From: Deinococcus cellulosilyticus NBRC 106333 = KACC 11606
GTDB taxonomy: Bacteria; Deinococcota; Deinococci; Deinococcales; Deinococcaceae
Length of the DNA: 64,000 bases
NCBI RefSeq assembly: GCF_007990775.1
Contig: NZ_BJXB01000012.1
Location: forward strand, 112,105 to 176,104
Reading direction: 5' to 3'
This document shows, one piece after another, positions 42,175-51,704 of this stretch; position 1 is the first letter of the stretch, and every line of letters starts with the position of its first letter. Below the pieces are notes generated by a model, which worked only from the letters and a program-made list of their open reading frames with translations, did no database searches and was not told the origin of the DNA. The position numbers and the translations under genes are program-made.

Positions 42175-43668
42175 ATGCGACTTCCCCCTGCCGAGCACCT
42201 GAGCCAGCTGATTCACTCCCCAGTGGATTACCTGAAGCTCTACATGGAGTGCGAGCAGGAAGGTGTCTTGCCTGATCTCCTGAAGGCCCTGGAGGCCCTG
42301 CCTTTCAGTGAGATCCGGGAGGCCAGACGGGCACGTATTTTGTACCGATTGGGCCAGTATCAGGCCATGCGTGGTTTACTCGAATCCCACCTTGCAGAGC
42401 CCCTCTGTCTGGCCTGGTATGTGGTCGAACTGGTGAGGCAGGGTGGAGAGGAACAATTGCGCAAGGTGATCACCCGTTTTTCTGTGACGTGGCCGATCAA
42501 TGCAAAACCAACCAATCTGGAGGCCAAAGCACGGCTGCATGTTGCCCGTGGGGTGGCCTTTGTGACCCTCAACATGATGGACTCTGCAGAGCGGGAATTC
42601 TCTGAAGCTGTGCGTCTTTCTGAGTTGCTGGGCGATCAGCTCACCCGAAGTGTCGCCATCATGGAATTTGCCCGGAGGGACCTTTTCAACAACAAACTGG
42701 AACAGGCGCGTTCCACCTACCGGGAAATTCTGGAACGTGTTCCTGCCAACACAGCCATTGCCGATTTCAGCATGTCATACATGACTTTGCTGCATTGGAT
42801 GCTGGGCATGGGAGAAAATGGCCTCTCTCCATGGGCAAAACATGCCCTGAGGCTGGCTTCATTGCAAACCTGGGATGAACCCATTCCCGATTATCCTGCA
42901 GATGTCAACCTCAAAATCATGGGGGAATCTCTGCTGCTGCTGAAAGATCTGCGGGTTCGCTGTGACCGCTATTTGTTCCACGCTCCATGGCACAGCCCTC
43001 AGCGTTCTCAGCTGGTGGAATTGCCCCAGATTCTGGAGCTTCATCAGCCATCAACCGGCAATGAGATTGTCCGGTTTTTCACCCAGATGTCTGCAGCTCT
43101 GGCTCTTGCCCTGGCCGGTGACCCACAGGCCATCTCTGTGCTGGATCATGCGCTCCAAAAACCCATTACCGGAATCCTGCAGCTGGTGGTGGCCCACCAG
43201 GCAGCACGCCTTGAGGTCGCCATGCTTCTCGGTCCTACAGACAAACTGGCCTTGCAGCAAACAGCAGCAGATTTGCTGGAGCAACTGCAACTCCTGTCAC
43301 CAGCTGGACTGCGCTGGGTGATCTGGTGGATGCGTCATTTTTCACCTCATGCTCTGTGTATTCTGGCAGAACACACTGAACTGCTGCAGGCTGGAGCTGA
43401 CACATGTCTGCAAATTGGTCCACAGCAGGTCAAGTTCAATCAACAGATTGTGTCAGGATATCCCTTGCACCTGCTGGATCAGCAGAAGCAGGGATCGGGA
43501 CAGGACACAGTGGCTTTGATGGAAAGCCACCAGAAACTGCTTCACCGTCTGGGAAAGCCTCCAGTGGTGTTTCTGGACCGTATTGCCTCTCTGCACCTCA
43601 AAGATAAAGATTCCAGTAAGGGAAATCCCTGTGAAATCACAGAGACTCTGTCTAAGATGGAGTCATGA
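42175..43668 (+). CDS. TPR protein, Rap-like candidate receptor
   Basis: A 497-residue soluble, all-helical protein. Tetratricopeptide-like units are clear between about residues 120 and 200 (ARLHVARGVAFVTLNMMDSA, then RSVAIMEFARRDLFNNKLEQ) and weaker elsewhere. There is no helix-turn-helix, signal peptide or membrane helix, so the layout is like Rap proteins rather than PlcR. Its TGA overlaps the ATG of a small exported peptide gene, the gene order of Rap-Phr cassettes. A peptide-sensing role is inferred from this; the sequence itself gives only TPR fold. Confidence 0.8.
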   Translation: MRLPPAEHLSQLIHSPVDYLKLYMECEQEGVLPDLLKALEALPFSEIREARRARILYRLGQYQAMRGLLESHLAEPLCLAWYVVELVRQGGEEQLRKVITRFSVTWPINAKPTNLEAKARLHVARGVAFVTLNMMDSAEREFSEAVRLSELLGDQLTRSVAIMEFARRDLFNNKLEQARSTYREILERVPANTAIADFSMSYMTLLHWMLGMGENGLSPWAKHALRLASLQTWDEPIPDYPADVNLKIMGESLLLLKDLRVRCDRYLFHAPWHSPQRSQLVELPQILELHQPSTGNEIVRFFTQMSAALALALAGDPQAISVLDHALQKPITGILQLVVAHQAARLEVAMLLGPTDKLALQQTAADLLEQLQLLSPAGLRWVIWWMRHFSPHALCILAEHTELLQAGADTCLQIGPQQVKFNQQIVSGYPLHLLDQQKQGSGQDTVALMESHQKLLHRLGKPPVVFLDRIASLHLKDKDSSKGNPCEITETLSKMES

Positions 43669-43811
43669 AACGAACACGACTCTGGATCGCAGGTATCTTG
43701 GTGATTTTGGGAACCCAGGCTGCTTTCGCCAACCCGGGACAGGGGGTACAGCAACAACCTGTATTGATGAGCACACAGAGCTCTCCTTCACAACCTTGCA
43801 GCGGTTGCTGA
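43665..43811 (+). CDS. Small secreted peptide precursor, candidate signalling peptide
   Basis: A 48-residue product. The ATG at 43665 overlaps the TPR stop (ATGA), so it is translationally coupled. The first 22 residues (MKRTRLWIAGILVILGTQAA and FA) are a textbook type I signal peptide with an AFA cleavage site. The mature part is 26 residues, starts NPGQGVQQQP and ends QPCSGC. Phr-type quorum-sensing precursors have this size, position and export signal. The CSGC end might form a small disulfide or be modified. No homology known to me; function is inferred from context. Confidence 0.6.
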   Translation: MKRTRLWIAGILVILGTQAAFANPGQGVQQQPVLMSTQSSPSQPCSGC

Positions 43812-43850
43812 TTCCCTTTCAGGTGTAACCAGATTGTGCGTGGGTCTGGA

Positions 43851-43856
43851 TAGAAT
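43851..43856 (+). promoter_or_regulatory. -10 hexamer of the 3-hydroxybutyrate dehydrogenase gene
   Basis: TAGAAT ends 6 bases before the ATG at 43863; no ribosome binding site is present (leaderless pattern). Confidence 0.5.
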
Positions 43857-43862
43857 ACATGC

Positions 43863-44621
43863 ATGTCAACACGCATCGCACTGGTCACTGGTGGCACCAG
43901 TGGCATTGGCCTGGGCATTGTTCGCAGGTTGAAACAGGACGGCCTGCAGGTCGCGGCCCTGGACCTGGATTCTGAACACAACCGCAAAGTGGCATCAGAG
44001 GAAGAAGTGCTCTTTGTGCCTGCCAATCTGGCAGAACGTGAAGCCTGCAAAAACGCCATCGGGCAGGTGGAAGAGGCCCTGGGGGGTCTGGACGTGCTGG
44101 TGAACAACGCTGGGTTTCAGCACATCAGCCCGATTGCAGATTTTCCCGAAGACACCTGGGACACCATGCTGCATGTGATGCTCACGGCACCCTTTTTGCT
44201 GTCCAAATACGCCTGGGAACTGCTTGGTCGCTCTGGTCAGGGGCGGATCATCAACATTGCTTCTGTGCATGGTCAGGTGGCGAGCCCTTTCAAAAGTGCC
44301 TACATCAGCGCCAAACATGGACTGATTGGTTTCACCCGGACGGCCGCTCTGGAAGGTGCAGCCACAGGCATCACGGTGAATGCCATCTGCCCGGCCTACG
44401 TGCGGACCCCACTGGTGGACAGGCAACTTGAAGACCAGGCGAGGACCCGCAACATTCCCATTGAAGAGGTGGTTTCGAAGGTCATGCTGGAACCTGCGGC
44501 CATCAAGCAGCTTCTGGAGCCAGAGGATGTCGCGGCTCTGGTGTCTTATGTGGCCTCAAAAGCCGCCTGGGGCATGACGGGTTCAGTGTTGAATCTGGAC
44601 CTGGGCTGGACCGCCCGGTAA
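43863..44621 (+). CDS. 3-hydroxybutyrate dehydrogenase (SDR family)
   Basis: A 252-residue short-chain dehydrogenase that interconverts 3-hydroxybutyrate and acetoacetate with NAD. It has TGGTSGIGLGI (cofactor loop), NNAGFQHISPI, catalytic S in NIASVHGQVASPFKSAY with Y and K in YISAKHG, and the family-typical NAICPAYVRTPLVDRQ and DLGWTAR end. The block QHISPIADFPEDTWD separates it from other SDRs. It lies 6 bases upstream of the BTAD regulator gene in the same direction. Its product is the substrate of the ligase at the left edge. Confidence 0.93.
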   Translation: MSTRIALVTGGTSGIGLGIVRRLKQDGLQVAALDLDSEHNRKVASEEEVLFVPANLAEREACKNAIGQVEEALGGLDVLVNNAGFQHISPIADFPEDTWDTMLHVMLTAPFLLSKYAWELLGRSGQGRIINIASVHGQVASPFKSAYISAKHGLIGFTRTAALEGAATGITVNAICPAYVRTPLVDRQLEDQARTRNIPIEEVVSKVMLEPAAIKQLLEPEDVAALVSYVASKAAWGMTGSVLNLDLGWTAR

Positions 44622-44627
44622 ACCTCC

Positions 44628-47621
44628 ATGTGGCGCGAAGACATCCCCGAGCACCGCACCCGCCCTCCCCAGTTGCGCGGGGTGATGGACCGTCCGCACC
44701 TGCTCCAGGACATGCAGGCCACCCGCCTCTGTGTGGTACAGGCTCCAGCAGGATACGGAAAAACCAGCGTGCTGTACCGGCTGTACCATGCCCAGAAATG
44801 CCTGTGGTACACCATGGACACCGATGACCTGCAACCTGTGCACCTGATTGGCGCTTTTGCACTGGGTCTGGAGCGTCTGGGGCTGGGAGACCGCCTGACT
44901 CACCTGCTGGACGAACAGGCCCCCATCAGCAAGTTGGTGGACACATTGATCGGCACACTCATCCAGCATGGGATCACCCTGATCATCGATGAAGCGCAGC
45001 ACCTTCCCGAGAGCCCCCTGCATGGTGTGATGCGCAAACTGCTGGAGCAGAACCGGGTGGTTCTGGGCACCCGCAGGCCCATCCATTTGCCTGAACTGGT
45101 GAAAGCCCGGGCCTCTGGTGAACTCGGGGTGATCAGCTCCAACGAACTGAGTTTCAGTGCTGCAGAGTTCATGACCATGCTGCAGCAAGCCCAGGTGCAG
45201 CTCTCCCCTGCCGAGGTGCAATTGTGCCTGAATGTCACAGAAGGCTGGCCGATTGCCACACGGTATCTGGTGCAGGCCCTCTCGAGTGGCCGGGTGACCC
45301 CCAGAACGCTGGAGGACCTGGAATTGCGTGGTGCAGGTCTGGGTGAACTTTTTGCGTATGTGGCGCAGGAAGTGCTGGAGCCTCTGGACCCGGGCCTGCA
45401 GAGTTTTCTGAGGCGCAGCAGCGTCTTTGAGGTCCTGACCCCCGAAATCATGGAAGAGGCCCTTGAGGAGCCCCTCTCCCGCACCCACCTGGAAACCCTG
45501 GCCCGGTCTGGAACGTTCCTGTCCAGGGATGCCAGTGGAGCCTACCATGCCCATCCCCTGCTGAGAACCCACCTGCGCAGCACCCTCTCTGAAGAGGAGC
45601 AGCAGCAGATTGCCGCCAGGGGTGCACTGGCCTACGAGAAGCGTTCCCGCTTCAGGAATGCCCTCAATGCCCACCTGCTGTCAGGCAACCTTGAACGGGC
45701 TGCAGAACTGTTGTGTGAACACGGCAGTCGCTGGCTGATGGAAGGACGTGCCCGACTGGTTGGACGCGCCCTCAATCTGCTCTCGGAACGCTTTGGTGCC
45801 CATCCTGAACTGCACATCTTGCAGGGGGACGTGTTGCGGCACGCCTGCAGGTACCCGGAAGCGATTGCGGCCTACCGTCAGGGTCCCGAACTTGAGGCCC
45901 TGCTGGGTGAAGCGCAAGTGTATCTGGACACGGTGAGTCCTCTGCATGCGGTTCCACTGCTGGAAAAGGTTGCTCACCTGCCCAGAAATGAAGCGCAGGA
46001 GGCCAGATTCCTCACCATGCAGGCCGAAAATGCCCTGAACGAGGGAGAGGTTGAAAGGCCCAGACGCCACATCAGGCACCTCACCAGTCCGGCCCGACTG
46101 CACCTCCGTTCCGGTCAATTGCGGGAAGCCCTGCATGCAGCCACACATGCCTCAAGGGACGAAAAAGGCCTTCCCAGACTGGCCTCAGGGCACCGGGAAG
46201 GGCTTTTGCTCTCCAGCCTGCTTCATGCTTTTCTGGGTCAAACTGAAGAAGCCGAGCAGTGCGCCAGAGAAGGGATCAGGGAAAGCGAAAGGCTGGTCAG
46301 TCCTTTCAGTCTGGCCCTGGCCCATGCACGCCTGGGGCATGCCCTGATCAGCGCAGGAAAGTTTGAGGAGGCCCGCACCGCCTACCTCAACTCGCTGGAA
46401 CAGGGCCAGGTGACAGTGGCCCCTCGGCTGCGGATCGAGGCCCAGATGGGTCTGGCCCACCTGGATGCCCGCCTGTATGGCAGAGGAGAAGAACACGCTG
46501 AAAAAGCCCGTGCCGTGCTGCAGGATTCCGGAGACCGCTGGATGTACGCGCTGATGCACCTGATCTACGCTTACGGCTTGCACCACGCCAGCACACAGAA
46601 GTCCCGTCAGGTGCTTTCTGAGGCAGCAGGTGCCGTGAGAAGCCTGCATGACCCTTTCCTGCAATGCCTGTGTGACCTGCTGGAATACCTGCAGACCCCT
46701 GGACCAGAACTGGCCCACAGGCTCCTGCACAACATGGAGTCGCACGATTACAGTTTCCTGCTGCTCAGGCCATCTCTCTTCTACCCTTTCGAGAATTCAT
46801 CTGAGCGCATTCAGGCACTCATCTTGCTGAAGGCCCACAGCCCGGAACACAGCCTTTATCTGGACCACCTGGCAGAGCAACTCGGATACTCTGGGCTTCC
46901 AGACAGGCACCCTGGATACACCCTCAGGATCGAGCTGCTGGGTCCTCTGAAAGTCTTCAGGGACCAAAACCCCATCGAGGACTGGGGCCGGGCCAGAGCC
47001 CGTGACCTGCTGGCCCTGCTGGTGGTCAGTCCTGAGGGCATCACCCGGGATGTGGCCATTGAGACCCTTTATCCAGAAGAGGCCCCTGAGATTGCGGAGC
47101 GCAACTTCCGCATTGTGCTGCACGCCCTGGGCCAGACCCTGGAAAGTGAAGATGCCAAAGGCTACTTTCTGGAACGCAGTGACGTGCTGAAACTCAAACC
47201 CAGCCCGGACCTGAAGGTGGACCTTTGGGAGGCCTTCCGGGTCCTGGATTCCAGTTGCAGCCCGGAAGCCCTGCTGAACCTTCCTCTCAACCTGAGCACC
47301 CAGTTTGATCTGGCTGCCCTTGAAGACCAGAGGGTCCTGTACCGCACCCGGCTTGAACGTGCCCTGGTGCAGGCCGGGGAGCAGGTGCTGCACCAGAACC
47401 CCATTCAGGCAACCACCCTCGCAGAACGCGCCCTGATGCTGGAAAAAGCTTCCGAAGATGCCACCCGCCTGCTGATGCGCTGTGCCCACCTGCAAGGTCA
47501 GATGGACGTGCTGCACCGCAGTTACCAGCGTTGCGAGCAGGCGCTGGAAGACCTGGGCCTCAGGCCTTCCAGCCAGACCCGGAACCTGTATGTGGAATTG
47601 AATCGAGCACTGCTGCATTGA
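44628..47621 (+). CDS. STAND ATPase / BTAD transcriptional regulator (MalT/SARP-like)
   Basis: A 997-residue regulator. The N-terminal ATPase has Walker A APAGYGKTS (G42-T46) and Walker B LIIDEAQHL near residue 120. A helical TPR-type region spans about 330-750. A winged-helix DNA-binding domain follows (about 765-850, with IELLGPLKVFRDQ), then a BTAD domain (about 850-997) rich in TPR-like helices. It is expected to bind DNA after ligand and ATP binding. Being 6 bases after the dehydrogenase gene, it may control ketone-body or polyhydroxybutyrate metabolism. A terminator follows. Confidence 0.9.
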   Translation: MWREDIPEHRTRPPQLRGVMDRPHLLQDMQATRLCVVQAPAGYGKTSVLYRLYHAQKCLWYTMDTDDLQPVHLIGAFALGLERLGLGDRLTHLLDEQAPISKLVDTLIGTLIQHGITLIIDEAQHLPESPLHGVMRKLLEQNRVVLGTRRPIHLPELVKARASGELGVISSNELSFSAAEFMTMLQQAQVQLSPAEVQLCLNVTEGWPIATRYLVQALSSGRVTPRTLEDLELRGAGLGELFAYVAQEVLEPLDPGLQSFLRRSSVFEVLTPEIMEEALEEPLSRTHLETLARSGTFLSRDASGAYHAHPLLRTHLRSTLSEEEQQQIAARGALAYEKRSRFRNALNAHLLSGNLERAAELLCEHGSRWLMEGRARLVGRALNLLSERFGAHPELHILQGDVLRHACRYPEAIAAYRQGPELEALLGEAQVYLDTVSPLHAVPLLEKVAHLPRNEAQEARFLTMQAENALNEGEVERPRRHIRHLTSPARLHLRSGQLREALHAATHASRDEKGLPRLASGHREGLLLSSLLHAFLGQTEEAEQCAREGIRESERLVSPFSLALAHARLGHALISAGKFEEARTAYLNSLEQGQVTVAPRLRIEAQMGLAHLDARLYGRGEEHAEKARAVLQDSGDRWMYALMHLIYAYGLHHASTQKSRQVLSEAAGAVRSLHDPFLQCLCDLLEYLQTPGPELAHRLLHNMESHDYSFLLLRPSLFYPFENSSERIQALILLKAHSPEHSLYLDHLAEQLGYSGLPDRHPGYTLRIELLGPLKVFRDQNPIEDWGRARARDLLALLVVSPEGITRDVAIETLYPEEAPEIAERNFRIVLHALGQTLESEDAKGYFLERSDVLKLKPSPDLKVDLWEAFRVLDSSCSPEALLNLPLNLSTQFDLAALEDQRVLYRTRLERALVQAGEQVLHQNPIQATTLAERALMLEKASEDATRLLMRCAHLQGQMDVLHRSYQRCEQALEDLGLRPSSQTRNLYVELNRALLH

Positions 47622-47649
47622 AGACAAGTCATGGGTTTCATCCAGAAGG

Positions 47650-47684
47650 ACAGGACGGGCCAGAGACCCGTCCTGTGCAGTTTT
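47650..47684 (+). terminator. Terminator after the BTAD regulator gene
   Basis: A 10-bp stem ACAGGACGGG / CCCGTCCTGT with a 7-base loop, then GCAGTTTTG. Confidence 0.75.
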
Positions 47685-47863
47685 GAGACCGCCCATCTCC
47701 TCCTGCCCCTCTGCAGGGTCCACCGGATGGGCTCTGTCAGAGGCCTGAGAGGCAAAATGGTGTAGCATCTTTTAAAACCATCTGCAACAGCAGTCAAACG
47801 TGCATTTCATGTGCAGCTCTTTTCCTATATTGAGTGTGTTTCTTCCTGTTCCCCGGAGTTTCC

Positions 47864-49819
47864 ATGTCCCTGTCCTTCCGTCCCTCCATCACCGAACTGG
47901 CCCTCAAGTGGCCCAACCATGCTGAAGACAGGTTCGCAGCCCTCTTTGCACAGGCCTTGCACTGCAGCAAGGCAGCAGTGTGGTTGCAGTCACAGGATGA
48001 ACCCACAGGAGTCCTGAAACCTCTGGGCACATATGGCATCCATCCAGATGAACGTCCTTTGCTGGAAAACGCCCGCATCAACCTGAAAGAACCTTCGCTG
48101 GGTCAGCAGGCCCAGCAGGGGGAGTACATTCAACTGGTCTGGACCCGGGACCTGAACAAAATGGGAGCCGCCGAGCACCTGCTGATGCGGGCTTATGGTC
48201 TGGACACCCTGTTCTGTTGTGCCCTCAGGCTGCCCGATGATACCCTGGGCCTGATCTATGCTGCCAGCGAAGAGGATCTGGAGCCCACCACCCAGCAGAT
48301 TGTGCGTGCAGCACAGGTGGCAGAGGGCCTCACCATTGGGCTGCACCGCTCACAGTTGAAAGATGTGGCAAAGCAGACCCGTCAGGAGCTGCAAAACATT
48401 CTGCAGCACTCTCCTGACATGATCATCACCCGCAAGGGCACCATGTACACCTCGGTCAGCGATGCAGTGCAGCAGATTCTGGGTTACCGCCCAGACGAGA
48501 TGGTGGGGCGCAGCATCACCGAATTCATCCACCCAGAGGACCTGGAGCCCACCCTGAAGCTGGTCCGGGAACACCTTGAGGAGCAGCAATCCATCCGGCA
48601 TTACCGCTGCCGTTTTGTTCACAAAGACGGCCACGCTGTGCACATGTCCTGGAACACCGCCCTGCAGGAGGGGGACCGGGTGGTGGCTGTTGGCAGGGAC
48701 ATCAGCGACATTGTGGAAGCCAGGGCCCGCATTCAGGAAAGTGAAAACCGTTTTCGCACCATTGCCAACAGCGCACCGGTCATGCTGTGGATGATGGATG
48801 CAAAGCAGCAGTGCACCTTCTTCAATGATGGCTGGCTTTCCTTCCGGGGCCGCACCCTGGAACAGGAACTGGGCTGGGGATGGGCCCAGGGGGTGCACCC
48901 TGATGATTTTGAGTCCTGCAATGTCGAGTTTCAGAAGCGCTGGGCCGCCAGAGAACCCTATGAAGTGGAATTCCGCATGTTGCATGTCTCCGGGGAGCAC
49001 CGCTGGACGGTCTCTAGGGGTGTTCCGCACTTCAGTGAGCATGGGACATTCCTGGGTTACCTGGGAGGCTGCCTGGACATCCATGACCGCAAACTGGCCC
49101 AGAAAGTGCTGGAAGAACAGGACCTGCAACTGCGCGAGGTGATGCGCCTGCAAAAGCAGTTCATGCAGGATGCAGCCCACGAACTGCGCACTCCGCTCAC
49201 CGCCATCCAGGGCAATCTGGAAATTCTCTCCAGACACTTCCACCTGCCAGACACTGAAAAGCAGGAGATTCTTTCAGAGGCCCTGTGGGAGACCATGCGC
49301 CTGGGCCGTCTGGTCAATGACATGCTGGTCCTGGCCCGAGGAGACATGGGGCTCAGCTTCAGGGTGGAGGATGTCCGTCTGGACCGCCTGCTGCGGGGCA
49401 TCTGGCATGAGGTCTGTTCTGTGACCCCCACCCATCACTTCGAGCTCGGAGGGCTGGAGAGAACAGTGATTCAGGGAGACCACGAAAGGCTGGAGCAGAT
49501 GTTTCAGGTGCTGCTGGAAAATGCCGTGCGTTACACCCCGGAAGGTGGAACCCTTCAGCTCAGTCTGCAACAACAGGGCCATCTGGCAGAACTTCGCCTG
49601 AAAGACACCGGGGTCGGCATCGGACCTGAAGACCTGCCTCGCGTCTTTGAGCGCTTCTACCGGGTGGACAAGGCCAGACAGCGCAACGATGATCCGGGAG
49701 GAACAGGTCTTGGCCTGCCCATTGCAAAATGGATTGTGGAAAACCACGATGGCAAAATCTGGCTTGACAGCGAACCAGACAGAGGAACCACTGTGGTGGT
49801 GCAGTTTCCTCTGAAATAA
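47864..49819 (+). CDS. Cytoplasmic GAF-PAS-PAS sensor histidine kinase
   Basis: A 651-residue kinase without membrane helices. Order: GAF-like domain (about 10-165), PAS (about 180-290, NILQHSPDMIITRKG), second PAS/PAC (about 295-415, FRTIANSAPVMLWMMD), HisKA with H439 in DAAHELRTPLTAIQGNLEIL, and HATPase with NAVRYTPEGG (N box), DTGVGI, and GTGLGLPIAKWIVE (G boxes). CGGAG lies 5 bases before the ATG at 47864. No response regulator gene is adjacent. It resembles Deinococcus and cyanobacterial orphan kinases of the phytochrome-like class but lacks a chromophore domain. Confidence 0.93.
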   Translation: MSLSFRPSITELALKWPNHAEDRFAALFAQALHCSKAAVWLQSQDEPTGVLKPLGTYGIHPDERPLLENARINLKEPSLGQQAQQGEYIQLVWTRDLNKMGAAEHLLMRAYGLDTLFCCALRLPDDTLGLIYAASEEDLEPTTQQIVRAAQVAEGLTIGLHRSQLKDVAKQTRQELQNILQHSPDMIITRKGTMYTSVSDAVQQILGYRPDEMVGRSITEFIHPEDLEPTLKLVREHLEEQQSIRHYRCRFVHKDGHAVHMSWNTALQEGDRVVAVGRDISDIVEARARIQESENRFRTIANSAPVMLWMMDAKQQCTFFNDGWLSFRGRTLEQELGWGWAQGVHPDDFESCNVEFQKRWAAREPYEVEFRMLHVSGEHRWTVSRGVPHFSEHGTFLGYLGGCLDIHDRKLAQKVLEEQDLQLREVMRLQKQFMQDAAHELRTPLTAIQGNLEILSRHFHLPDTEKQEILSEALWETMRLGRLVNDMLVLARGDMGLSFRVEDVRLDRLLRGIWHEVCSVTPTHHFELGGLERTVIQGDHERLEQMFQVLLENAVRYTPEGGTLQLSLQQQGHLAELRLKDTGVGIGPEDLPRVFERFYRVDKARQRNDDPGGTGLGLPIAKWIVENHDGKIWLDSEPDRGTTVVVQFPLK

Positions 49820-49836
49820 AGTCAAACAGCTGAATC

Positions 49837-49867
49837 AAAAAAGCCCGGAGGTCTCTCCGGGCTTTTG
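49837..49867. terminator. Bidirectional terminator between kinase and MFS gene
   Basis: A 12-bp stem AAAAGCCCGGAG / CTCCGGGCTTTT with loop GTCT. A-tract and T-tract on the two sides serve both converging genes. Confidence 0.9.
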
Positions 49868-49880
49868 GATCTGGTCAGGC

Positions 49881-51704
49881 TCAATCTGCTGCAACAGTGC
49901 GAACAGCGGTTTCACGGTTTTTGAGGGGAATCTGAGGCACAAAGAAGCTGAGGAGGAGGGCCAGCAGTGAGATGTACAGTCCGGCCCAGAACAGGTGAAT
50001 GATGCTGACGGCAAAACCTTCCTTGAGCCCGGCGTTGAGTTTCACAGCCAGTTCTTTTGCCTGCTGGTCCAGGCTGGTTTTCAGCTGTGCCAGCACCTGC
50101 GTTTTCATGGCGGCTGGTGTGCGGTCGGCATTTGAAACGAGGGTTTTCAATTGCTCAGGGGTCTGAGGGTCGGCCAGCACTGCAGCCTGGGCCTTCTGGT
50201 CCCCATTCAGGGCATTTTTGATGGTGGCGTACTGCTCATCGAAAGCCTTTTTCACCTGGGCAGTCATGTCCAGATTTCCGGTGAGGGCAGCGCTGCCTTC
50301 TCCACCGAACCCGGAGAAACTCTGCCCCTGCAGTCCAGGCATGCTGGGCATGTGCTTTGGAACTTCGGTGGTGAGGGTGTTGGTGAGAACGGTTCCGAAA
50401 ATGGCCACCCCGATGGTCCCACCGATCTGGCGGAAGAACTGGCTTGCAGAGGTGGCCACACCGATCTCGGTGGGTTTCACAGCATTCTGCACGGCAAGGG
50501 TGAACACGCTCTGGGCAGGTCCGAGGCCGAGGCCCAGAATCACCATTCTCCAGACCATGTCCCACTGGGTGCTGTTGACACTGACGGTGGTGAGCAGGAA
50601 CAGGCCAAGCACCATGATCAGGTTGCCCACAATCAAAACAGGCAGGTACTTCTTGATGCGGGCAATGATCGTCCCGGAGATGATGGAGGAGAAAATCATC
50701 CCGAACATCAGGGGCAGCATGGTGGTCCCGGAGTTGGTGGCGGAAATCCCCAGAACCTGTTGCATGAACAGGGGAAGGAACATCAGGGCACCCATGAAGG
50801 CCATGTTGATCACAATGGAGGTGATGCTGCTCATGGTGAACACTTTGTTCCTGAAGAGGGCCAGGTGAATGATCGGCTCTTTGACCCTGGATTCGGTGAT
50901 CAGAAAGAGAACCAGAGACACCAGGGACACCCCAAACAGGGAAAGGATGCGGGCAGAATCCCAGGGGTAGGCGTGCCCACCCCAGGTGAGGGCCAGCAGC
51001 AAGGGCACGAAGGTGGTGATGATCAGACCTGCACCCACATAATCGATCCGGGGTTTTTTCTCCAGGCTCATCTTCAGCAGGGGCATGTGGGTCACCAGCA
51101 TGTACAGGCTGATGATGCCGATGGGGAGGTTCACATAGAAGACCCATCTCCATCCGGCAATTTCATGCCCGAGGAAGTGCATGGTCCCGTGGTCGGTCAG
51201 GAAACCCCCAATGAAAGGACCCACCACACTGGACAGTCCGAACACTGCACCAAAGAGGCCCTGAATCTTGGAGCGTTCCTCGATGGGCACGATGTCAGCG
51301 ATGACCGCAAAGGCGATGGTGAAAAGGGCTGCACCACCAAGGCCCTGAATGGCCCGGAAGACCACCAGCTGGGTCATGCCGTCTCCAAGGAGGGGCAGGG
51401 TGCCAAATTCACCAGCAAGTCCGCACAGCATGCTGCCCAGCAGGAAGATGATGACCCCGATGATCATGATGGGTTTGCGTCCATAAAGGTCAGAGAGTTT
51501 TCCGTAAATGGGAACCATGACGGTGCTGGAGAGCATGTAGGCTGTGGTGACCCAGGAGTAGAGTTCCAGGCCTTTGAGCTGCTCGATGATGCGGGGCATC
51601 GCGGTGGAGACGATGGTCTGGTCGAGAGCGCCCAGCAGCATCACCACCATGATGGAGCCCAGAATCAGGTTGCGTTCTCTGGGTGTGATCGTGATCTGTG
51701 TCAT
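49881..51704 (-). CDS. DHA2-family MFS drug exporter (EmrB/QacA type)
   Basis: A 607-residue transporter with about 14 membrane helices. It shows motif LDQTIVSTAMPRI in helix 1 (motif D1), GKLSDLYGRKP (motif A), and LSSVVGPFIGGFLTD (motif C of drug antiporters). A long polar extracytoplasmic loop (about 460-570) rich in Ala, Gln and Lys lies before the last helix. It exports drugs or lipophilic compounds using protons. Its ATG overlaps the stop of the MarR gene (ATGA), so the regulator and pump form one operon. Confidence 0.93.
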   Translation of the reverse strand: MTQITITPRERNLILGSIMVVMLLGALDQTIVSTAMPRIIEQLKGLELYSWVTTAYMLSSTVMVPIYGKLSDLYGRKPIMIIGVIIFLLGSMLCGLAGEFGTLPLLGDGMTQLVVFRAIQGLGGAALFTIAFAVIADIVPIEERSKIQGLFGAVFGLSSVVGPFIGGFLTDHGTMHFLGHEIAGWRWVFYVNLPIGIISLYMLVTHMPLLKMSLEKKPRIDYVGAGLIITTFVPLLLALTWGGHAYPWDSARILSLFGVSLVSLVLFLITESRVKEPIIHLALFRNKVFTMSSITSIVINMAFMGALMFLPLFMQQVLGISATNSGTTMLPLMFGMIFSSIISGTIIARIKKYLPVLIVGNLIMVLGLFLLTTVSVNSTQWDMVWRMVILGLGLGPAQSVFTLAVQNAVKPTEIGVATSASQFFRQIGGTIGVAIFGTVLTNTLTTEVPKHMPSMPGLQGQSFSGFGGEGSAALTGNLDMTAQVKKAFDEQYATIKNALNGDQKAQAAVLADPQTPEQLKTLVSNADRTPAAMKTQVLAQLKTSLDQQAKELAVKLNAGLKEGFAVSIIHLFWAGLYISLLALLLSFFVPQIPLKNRETAVRTVAAD

